A stretch of DNA of 64,000 bases from Mycobacteroides chelonae CCUG 47445 (GTDB taxonomy: Bacteria; Actinomycetota; Actinomycetes; Mycobacteriales; Mycobacteriaceae), in assembly GCF_001632805.1 (NCBI RefSeq), contig NZ_CP007220.1:2852001-2916000 (forward strand), in the 5' to 3' direction. Below the pieces are notes generated by a model. It was not told the origin of the DNA and did no database searches. It was given only the letters and a program-made list of their open reading frames with translations. Positions 58,481-64,000 of this stretch are shown here, in pieces. Each line of letters starts with the position of its first letter. Positions within the stretch are counted from its first letter, which is position 1. Position numbers and translations under genes: made by a program.

Positions 58481-59329
58481 CTATCCACGGGCTGTTCGCC
58501 CTGGCGGTAGACCGCGCGTGGCGGCGGCGTTTCGGTACATCTGGGCTTGAGCTTCCAACGCGTCCTCTAGCGACTGACAGCCGGTAGTTGGTTCGTCGTA
58601 GCGATTAGGCGTGGTGACTACGCCCTCACGGTCGGCGCGGAACGGCCCCGTCTGACCGGCCAGCGTCGCGTACGGCTGGCGCTGAGCGTCATCGTGGCTC
58701 ATTGGCTGCGCCTGCGATCTGACATTGGTTGATTCGTCGTTGGAAAATTCCACGTCAATTGGCAAAAAGGAATCAGAACCGGATATCGCGGCCATGTCAT
58801 CAGCACCGTACGCCAAGGCGGGTGGGGTATCAGAATCATCAGCAAGGCCGCGTGACCTGCGGTAATCGGCACGTGTGCCCCCGCTGACCTCGACAGAGTC
58901 AAACACCTCTTCGTACGGCTTGGCCGTAATCTCCACTGTCGCAGTCGATTTCGTGGTCACGCCGCCTCGATCCAGCGCCTCGGTCATCGCCTTGAGCTTC
59001 ACGGCGTCGTTCACATTAGGGTCTACGGCCATCTTCAGCAGCTCGCGGGCCATGTGGTCGGTAGCCTCGGCCAGTCGTCTACGTGCGGCTGCCTGCACTT
59101 GTGGGGCTCTGCCTCCATGGGTGGGACATACGTTCGCGCCGTTGATCGCCGCACGTTGACAGCGGTTTCCATTCTTACGGTGTGCTTTGCAACGACGTAC
59201 TCCCGGTTTAGCTTTCGTGGCCCACCACTGCTCAGACCACTTGACGATGCGTGATTTTGACGATGGATCTTCGCCGGTATTTTCTTCGCTGACTTCGGAA
59301 GTATTTTCAGTGTCGTTAATATCACTCAT
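58481..59329 (-). CDS. HGG-motif protein, terminase small subunit-like
   Basis: 282 residues. A cysteine/histidine cluster CKAHRKNGNRCQ followed by VCPTHGGRAPQVQAAAR (residues ~48-80) is the mark of actinophage proteins usually encoded next to, or as, the small terminase. Downstream VKLKAMTEALDRGG and TAKPYEEVFDSV also match that group as I recall it. The C-terminal half is low complexity. Its start overlaps the upstream gene stop by 8 nt. No large terminase is in the window, as in phage satellites that redirect helper packaging (inference). Confidence 0.75.
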   Translation of the reverse strand: MSDINDTENTSEVSEENTGEDPSSKSRIVKWSEQWWATKAKPGVRRCKAHRKNGNRCQRAAINGANVCPTHGGRAPQVQAAARRRLAEATDHMARELLKMAVDPNVNDAVKLKAMTEALDRGGVTTKSTATVEITAKPYEEVFDSVEVSGGTRADYRRSRGLADDSDTPPALAYGADDMAAISGSDSFLPIDVEFSNDESTNVRSQAQPMSHDDAQRQPYATLAGQTGPFRADREGVVTTPNRYDEPTTGCQSLEDALEAQAQMYRNAAATRGLPPGRTARG

Positions 59330-59627
59330 TTTCGTTGTCCTCCAAATCTTCTAAATCTTCGTCGTCAAAAGCTTCTTCAATCTCCCCCACAAATTCAGCA
59401 TTTTTCACCCACGGATTACCCTTGTCTAACCCCAGACAGTCGCACACCTTGGAATAGCATTCTCTGCACAAGTATTTCCTGAACACGTATCCGTGCCCTA
59501 ATCCCAGGATCACAAAATGATCGGTTAAATCCTTGGCCCGATGGCTCGTATCTTGTTCATCCAAAATCACGTCTTCACACGCTCCGCATTTTCGGAGCAC
59601 GACGGGCTGGACGGCGGGGCTATACAT
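59322..59627 (-). CDS. Small cysteine-rich protein with acidic tail
   Basis: About 101 residues: CGACEDVI and CRECYSKVC give two cysteine pairs, a likely zinc ribbon, then a tail almost entirely Asp/Glu. ATG 59627 has AAAGGAGG, one of the best ribosome sites of the element. Start overlaps the end of the preceding small gene. Function unknown. Confidence 0.72.
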   Translation of the reverse strand: MYSPAVQPVVLRKCGACEDVILDEQDTSHRAKDLTDHFVILGLGHGYVFRKYLCRECYSKVCDCLGLDKGNPWVKNAEFVGEIEEAFDDEDLEDLEDNENE

Positions 59628-59793
59628 TCCAGCCTCCTTTAAGCAGGGCGCGCCAACAGCTCTGGTTTTCCGATCCATCAACATGGAAGAATCTGTCCAG
59701 CCTGGAAACCAGATAAGATTCTTTCTCGCAGATCGGACAAATACCGTCTAATGCCGCCATCTGAGCAGGCACTGTTTTTCTCTGAAAAACCAT
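59620..59793 (-). CDS. Small zinc-finger-like protein
   Basis: 57 residues starting MVFQRKTVPAQ, with CPICEKES and a later FFHVDGSENQSC, a possible CCHC zinc site. The open frame continues upstream to 60006 but there it only translates the iteron repeats, giving a Arg/Ser/Pro-rich sequence, so the shorter start is preferred; ATG at 59760 is another option. Confidence 0.6.
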   Translation of the reverse strand: MVFQRKTVPAQMAALDGICPICEKESYLVSRLDRFFHVDGSENQSCWRALLKGGWNV

Positions 59794-59838
59794 CGAATAA
59801 TTTCCGTTCTCTAAATTTCCTGCTCGCTGACGGCCCGT

Positions 59839-59966
59839 GTCCCGAGTTTGCTTCCAGCTTCCCGAGTCCCGGTCCCGCCCCCATAGGGGGACGGGACGTC
59901 CGGGACGTTCGGGACACTGTTTGCTGGCGATTTCCCGGGACGTTCTGGGACAGTCCCGGGACGTTC
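59839..59966. repeat. GGGAC iteron cluster, candidate replication origin
   Basis: Eleven GGGAC/GTCCC pentamers in about 125 bp: GGGAC at 59888, 59893, 59902, 59911, 59937, 59947 and 59958; GTCCC at 59839, 59866, 59872 and 59953. The nonamer GGGACGTTC occurs at 59902, 59937 and 59958, and the 14-mer TCCCGGGACGTTCT occurs identically at 59933 and 59954, 21 bp (two helical turns) apart. The array ends at the primase-helicase stop codon. Iterons just 3' of a replication gene are the layout of satellite and plasmid origins. Confidence 0.75.
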
Positions 59967-62311
59967 TAAACGTCGTCGGCTGAACCACCATCTGCCTCTC
60001 CTTCACGCCTATCGGTACCGCCGCTCGGGATGGGAACTAACTCGGAATCGGTGTCGGTCTGCCGGTATGGCCGCACCGATATGTGTTCGTCTCGACGGCT
60101 TTCCTTGCGCACGGAAACAAACCCCTGCGCCACCAGTGATGCCAGCGCCTCATCACACTCAGCACGGGTGAAACGCTTCCCATGCGCGCCGGTCAGGTTC
60201 TTGTACTGGTCCACGACGGCCTTCTTGCCCCGCTCTGCTGACTCAAGGTCGTCACGCTCGACGTACCGGCTCAGCGCCTCCATTACCTCGCGGTGCCGTC
60301 CTCCAACTACACTCGCTGCGCGGCCCTGACGGGTGAGCATCGCTGTGGCGGCACTGTAGGACGGCACAACATTCCACGTGCAGCTTTCCCACGCCACCAG
60401 ATCAGGATTTGAATCGCGATTTAACGTCCAATCAATGTCATAACGACAGCCCCCGCCGCGCCGCGTCGAAAACTCGACTTGCAGAAAGTAGTTGTTGGTC
60501 GTGATATCGGGTGGGTCGCGGTGGCACTGCAATCCCCAACTATCGGCCCACTGACTGATACCCGACATAGAGATGTCATCCAGATCCATTGCGCCACTGC
60601 CAGTTCCACCGGTATTTTTGCTGCGCTTTTTAAAGTGGTCCCCAATGACTAAAGCGGCGTACGGTTCGATCAACTCGCGCACCTTCGCGAGCATCTGACC
60701 GCGCACGTACAGATTGGCGGTATCGACCCCAGACGGGTGGTAGGCGTAAAGCGGGTCCACGATCACCAACGCCGGTTGCATCTGGTCCAGGTGCCGCGCC
60801 AGCGCGTCGGTCAGCTCGGCGTCGGTCAGCTCGGCGGTGTCGAACATCGCCCCGAACGGCAGACCGGGCAAGTCGGCCTCACCGATCCCGTACCGGGCGG
60901 CAATCACCTGGTGCCGGTTCGCGAAAGCGTCGCGGCCACCCTCACCGGCCAGATACAGCACCGGAGCCGCATTGGGCACCGCGAAATCGTCGTACCCGAA
61001 GTAAGGAAGACCGGACGAGACCGCTAGTGCCAAAGCTTGCAGATTCCACGATTTGAACGTTTTCTTTTCTCCTGCAAGGACTCCCGCCGAATTTTCGGGC
61101 CAAACGTTACGTACCAGCCAACGCATCGGCGGAACCGGTTGGGACAGTTCAAATGCCGATTCCAGCGAAAAACGCTCCCGAAGCTGCATTTCAACAGCGG
61201 TATTAGGTTGCCCAGCAACCATTTTGGAGGATCGCGTCGATAGAATCAGATCCAGGTTCTCGAACATGCCTCTGCCGTCGCGGTGGTCGGTACCGAATTG
61301 GCGGTTGGCCTCGGCGCGCAGATCCTCTATCGGCCTCGACAGCGCGAATTTCACGCCGTTGACGACCAGGCGGTTGTATTCGTGCGGCCCGATATGGGCG
61401 TCGAAATCGTCGCCGCGTTCGGTATAGGAATCCCTCGCCGCACTTTCGATTTCGTCTACAGCATCCGCGAACGGGTACAGACCGATGCGCGCCTCCCCAG
61501 CGGCGATGCGCAGCGCGTTGCGGACTTCATCACGGGTTCCGGCTCGCGCTGCTGACACCTTGCGCGCCAGCGCGGCCAAAGCCTTTGGCCGGCTATTTCC
61601 GGTGGCCTGCGCGAGGAACTGGCGCACCGTCTCGTCGGTAATCGGCTCCGCCGCGCCCTGGTGTTGGGCCGATAGCCGCTGTGCGCTGGTGCGGAGGTAG
61701 GTGTGCGCGGCCTCCGGTAGTGCAGGGATAACGCCAGGGCGGTGCCAGCGGTATTGACCGCCCTCGGTCTTGGCCTTGTGGTGCGGGGATGGCGCGGCGA
61801 CGATCACCGAGTTGCCGGACCTGACCTCACCGACGACGGTTCCGCTGATCAGGGCGAGGTGGCCGGATACGAACGTGTCGGCAGTGGCGAATACGTAGTG
61901 GCCGCGCTCCCCACAGGTGCGAGTGGCCTGAAACAGGCCGTCGCGCATCCACGCCAGCTCATCAGGTAGTACGTCAATATCCAGATCGAACGCCACTAGG
62001 CCGCTCTTGCCGGTGTGTATGGCGATAGAGGCGTTCGGCCACCGCTGCCACCATGCGGTGATCTGCTCGGCATCGGAGCTGGATTTGTCGGGCCATCCCC
62101 TACCTACGTAGCTGCCGGGATTCTTCGGTCTAGCCGGGTTCACCGGTAACACCGCCAGACCCGCAGAGCCGTAAGCGCGGGCCGCGTCGGCAAGGGGCAG
62201 TCCCGCCACGTCAGGCAAGGACCCCGCCGAGGCGGTCTGTGTGGCGGGCCTGCTAGTTTTGCGTCGGGTGAGTTTCTTGGTCTGGCCGTTGTCGGCGGAT
62301 TGCGTTACCAT
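59966..62311 (-). CDS. Primase-polymerase/helicase replication protein
   Basis: About 781 residues. N-terminal bifunctional DNA primase/polymerase domain (AYGSAGLAVLPVNP, catalytic LVAFDLDIDVLPD, VIVAAPSPHH), then a RecA/RepA-type ATPase with Walker A AGEKKTFKS near residue 412 and Walker B LVIVDPLYAYHP near 515, and a C-terminal winged-helix-like region. It should start and drive replication of the element. The start at 62311 avoids reading through a hairpin; an ATG at 62398 is possible. Overlaps the iteron array by one base at the stop. Confidence 0.88.
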   Translation of the reverse strand: MVTQSADNGQTKKLTRRKTSRPATQTASAGSLPDVAGLPLADAARAYGSAGLAVLPVNPARPKNPGSYVGRGWPDKSSSDAEQITAWWQRWPNASIAIHTGKSGLVAFDLDIDVLPDELAWMRDGLFQATRTCGERGHYVFATADTFVSGHLALISGTVVGEVRSGNSVIVAAPSPHHKAKTEGGQYRWHRPGVIPALPEAAHTYLRTSAQRLSAQHQGAAEPITDETVRQFLAQATGNSRPKALAALARKVSAARAGTRDEVRNALRIAAGEARIGLYPFADAVDEIESAARDSYTERGDDFDAHIGPHEYNRLVVNGVKFALSRPIEDLRAEANRQFGTDHRDGRGMFENLDLILSTRSSKMVAGQPNTAVEMQLRERFSLESAFELSQPVPPMRWLVRNVWPENSAGVLAGEKKTFKSWNLQALALAVSSGLPYFGYDDFAVPNAAPVLYLAGEGGRDAFANRHQVIAARYGIGEADLPGLPFGAMFDTAELTDAELTDALARHLDQMQPALVIVDPLYAYHPSGVDTANLYVRGQMLAKVRELIEPYAALVIGDHFKKRSKNTGGTGSGAMDLDDISMSGISQWADSWGLQCHRDPPDITTNNYFLQVEFSTRRGGGCRYDIDWTLNRDSNPDLVAWESCTWNVVPSYSAATAMLTRQGRAASVVGGRHREVMEALSRYVERDDLESAERGKKAVVDQYKNLTGAHGKRFTRAECDEALASLVAQGFVSVRKESRRDEHISVRPYRQTDTDSELVPIPSGGTDRREGEADGGSADDV

Positions 62312-62339
62312 GGATTCTGGTATGCCTTTCAAATACCTA

Positions 62340-62390
62340 ACAGAGCCATCCTCAACAAACCCCCCGTTGGCGAGGATGGCTCTGTTTTTT
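62340..62390 (+). terminator. Strong intrinsic-terminator-like hairpin antisense to the primase leader
   Basis: Perfect 14-bp arms ACAGAGCCATCCTC (62340-62353) and GAGGATGGCTCTGT (62372-62385), 18-nt loop, followed on the plus strand by a T-run to 62390. No plus-strand gene lies just upstream, and the minus-strand transcript has no U-tract after the stem, so for the primase it is a 5'-leader stem-loop. Confidence 0.8.
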
Positions 62391-62433
62391 GCGCACAATT
62401 CGGATAGATTTTTGTTCGGTTAAATGGGCCGGA

Positions 62434-63288
62434 TCAACCAGCCGATAATCCCGACGAATATCCACCTGAAATTTGATACTTGGCTACGTAGTCGTCCCAG
62501 CAGGACGAACAAACCTTGCAGAAAACCGCAAGCTCACTTAGTCGTGGAAAAGGGATCACGTGTACCGTTTGGCTAAACCGCCCGTTGCACCCCGGCGATA
62601 ACGGCCAATCGCAACCGGGTCCAACATTACCGCCGTGAACGTTGCTGTTTTGTGCACCGATAATGGCGTAGTTCATTAACTCTCGAACGATATCTAAATC
62701 GTCTTGTTTTTGAATGAGCCAGCGGTATTGTGGGTATTGCGCCACCAACGCATATCCGATCGCCGTTCTTACGTGTGGGTGATAATGTTCGTAATCGTCG
62801 CGGTCACATTTTTCTATGATCTGATCGAAGGTCATCTTTCCCGCTATCAATGCACTTTTATCGTCCGCTTTTACCCGCTCAAGATTGAGATACTTTCCTG
62901 TCGGCGGTACTAACTCACCACCCGACATAAAGTATTCTCTATGACTTTTTTCGACTGCCCTATCTACCATCGATGCAACAACACTATTGTCAGCGTGCTT
63001 TCCGTAGATGATTTGGGCGGGGGCGAAACGTGGAAATCTCCGTCCAAAATCCGCCGTGTAGTTCTTGATGAATCTATTTGTTTGTAGCGCCCCGTCGCTT
63101 GCGGCTGTCGTAGCCGGTGACGGAAACCATACAGATTTCAACGTGCGTAATTGGTAGGCTAGCTTGTCTGGGAATTCTAGCAACCCAGCTAGCTTCTCTA
63201 ACCGCCCTGGTGTCAGTACCCCATTCTTATACAGTCGCTGGTCCACTTTATTCGCCGCTGCAATGACGGCCTCATGTGTGATGCTCAT
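62434..63288 (-). CDS. Hypothetical element protein
   Basis: 284 residues, MSITHEAVIAAANKVDQ onward. Mostly helical; the C-terminal 60 residues contain CDWPLSPGCNG and CKVCSSCWDDY, possible zinc ligands. ATG with GAAAGG nine bases upstream. Second gene of the leftward operon. No family recognised. Confidence 0.7.
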   Translation of the reverse strand: MSITHEAVIAAANKVDQRLYKNGVLTPGRLEKLAGLLEFPDKLAYQLRTLKSVWFPSPATTAASDGALQTNRFIKNYTADFGRRFPRFAPAQIIYGKHADNSVVASMVDRAVEKSHREYFMSGGELVPPTGKYLNLERVKADDKSALIAGKMTFDQIIEKCDRDDYEHYHPHVRTAIGYALVAQYPQYRWLIQKQDDLDIVRELMNYAIIGAQNSNVHGGNVGPGCDWPLSPGCNGRFSQTVHVIPFPRLSELAVFCKVCSSCWDDYVAKYQISGGYSSGLSAG

Positions 63289-63321
63289 TTCAGGTTGCCT
63301 TTCTAGTCGTTTGATTCGGGG

Positions 63322-63618
63322 TTATCCGGCTTGTGTCAGATGACGGTATTTCTTCGCGAGCGCCCACTTTGCAATGTCATGAGGACTCGCCAACGCTGCG
63401 CCACTTACTAACGCAGTGGGGATTTCGCGATCATCAAATGCACGGAAGACTGCGCCATTCTTGTACGGGATTCCCAGTACGTCGTTGAGAAATGCGACGG
63501 CTGCGCGGCGATTATGCGTTGGCACATGCGAAAACCTCTGCGCGTCGAGCCAGATTTGATCCTCTGGCAGTAGATTCACATTATGTGGAGATAAAAGTGC
63601 CCCATTAGTCTTAGTCAT
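63322..63618 (-). CDS. Small hypothetical element protein
   Basis: 98 residues, MTKTNGALLSPHN onward. Helical prediction with RRAAVAFLNDVLGIP and SPHDIAKWALAKKY; no motif recognised. First gene of the leftward operon; AGGA lies about 13 bases before the ATG, and a hairpin precedes it. Confidence 0.65.
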   Translation of the reverse strand: MTKTNGALLSPHNVNLLPEDQIWLDAQRFSHVPTHNRRAAVAFLNDVLGIPYKNGAVFRAFDDREIPTALVSGAALASPHDIAKWALAKKYRHLTQAG

Positions 63619-63640
63619 AATTGGCTTTCATTCCTATGAG

Positions 63641-63666
63641 ATAAATAACCCGAGGAAGGCTCGGGT
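63641..63666 (-). terminator. Hairpin with T-rich tail in the operon leader
   Basis: On the minus strand ACCCGAG-CCTTC-CTCGGGT followed by TATTTAT. It is a 7-bp stem about 25 bp before the 63618 start, fitting an attenuator or the terminator of an upstream gene outside the window. Confidence 0.6.
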
Positions 63667-64000
63667 ACTACTGTCATTCCCAACGCTAGCGACCCGACTA
63701 TCGTCACGCAATAGCTAACCAGGAAATAGCCTTGACAGAACTTGCGCCACCTTCCAATAGGGCAATAACCCCAGTTCAGGGAGCAGATAAGAAGCTATTT
63801 AAGTTCTTGTTCGCTCCCCGAAGCGATTGGGGTCGCTATTTATAGGGAAATCAATTGCCGAATCGCTGCCTAGTTTTCTTTTTTGGGAAATACCGAGAAG
63901 ATAGTCCCTGGCGACACGCCACGTACAACCCTCTCAAGTCGTCAATATTCCGCGATACCTCGCACAACCACCACTAGCCCTGTCGTATATGTAAGGAATA
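63667..64000. other. AT-rich leader region, no gene seen
   Basis: 334 bp without a supported frame. On the minus strand CCCTATAAATAG contains TATAAA, a plausible -10 for the leftward operon, and CCCC-AATCGCTTC-GGGG (around 63818-63832) forms a small hairpin. Likely the promoter/control region of the replication operon; it may continue into an opposing regulator beyond the window. Confidence 0.45.

Larger units (their letters stand above)
56500..64000. mobile_element. Left end of an integrated mobile element, phage-satellite-like
   Basis: Boundary approximate; right end beyond the window. Contents: tyrosine integrase facing inward, membrane protein, then a leftward operon of two unknown genes, primase-helicase, two small cysteine-rich proteins and an HGG/TerS-like protein, plus an iteron array. 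Codon use is less GC-biased and intergenic DNA AT-richer than the host flank. No capsid, tail, lysis or large terminase genes appear in this 7.5 kb, but more may follow to the right. No attachment repeat could be identified because the other end is missing. Confidence 0.8.

Noticed and set aside
59839..59966. CRISPR array
   Set aside because: Repeats are 5-14 bp, irregularly spaced and in both orientations, with no unique ~30-bp spacers.
59794..60006. N-terminal extension of the small zinc-finger-like protein
   Set aside because: It only translates the iteron array into Arg/Ser/Pro-rich sequence and has no ribosome site or conserved motif.
62312..62398. Upstream ATG start for the primase-helicase
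   Set aside because: Translation would run through a perfect 14-bp hairpin and give a non-conserved leader; the 62311 ATG is nearer the recognised domain.

Overview
The window is high-GC actinobacterial chromosome. Gene order, mycobacterial proteins (mannoside and phosphatidylinositol genes, a haemophore-type secreted protein, a DUF4333 lipoprotein) and a class A beta-lactamase matching Bla_Mab of Mycobacterium abscessus point to the M. abscessus complex. The species call is from memory of those proteins, not from a search. No rRNA, tRNA or CRISPR array was seen.

Bases 1-33100 are conserved core genome. The left edge cuts aspS. Then come an esterase, a zinc metallopeptidase, a LexA-box radical SAM gene, hisS and a metallo-hydrolase, a cyclophilin and the beta-lactamase, relA-apt-solute-binding lipoprotein-secF-secD-yajC, and ruvC-ruvA-ruvB, where ruvC also has a LexA-type box. 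After a short regulatory/lipid segment come yebC, the pyridoxal phosphate pair pdxT/pdxS with tesB between them, and a run of overlapping genes for phosphatidylinositol mannoside synthesis (pimA, patA-like, pgsA, HIT protein) ending at thrS.

Bases 33100-53100 are metabolic and regulatory accessory genes. They include a GlxA/DJ-1 divergent pair; a coupled set of hydrolases (CN hydrolase, M20 peptidase, amidohydrolase) opposite a TetR gene; an adenylating-enzyme plus acyl-reductase pair resembling EhpF/EhpG; and a five-to-six gene catabolic cluster (aldolase, dipeptidase, RidA, lactonase-like, ketopantoate reductase-like) facing another TetR gene. Three of these control regions contain clear palindromic operators. 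A diguanylate cyclase and an alpha/beta hydrolase follow.

Bases 53100-56500 hold a TetR gene containing a perfect 15-bp inverted repeat, a geranylgeranyl-reductase-type flavoprotein, a haemophore-like protein and poorly coding sequence.

From about 56500 to the right edge lies one end of an integrated mobile element with lower GC and phage-like small genes. It has an inward-facing tyrosine integrase, a small membrane protein, and a leftward operon: two unknown genes, a primase-polymerase/helicase, two small cysteine-rich proteins and an HGG-motif protein of the type found beside phage terminases. Directly downstream of the primase-helicase stop is a dense array of GGGAC iterons, a candidate replication origin. 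Integrase, primase-helicase, 3' iterons and a TerS-like protein together resemble a phage satellite or integrative replicon rather than a full prophage. The other end is outside the window.
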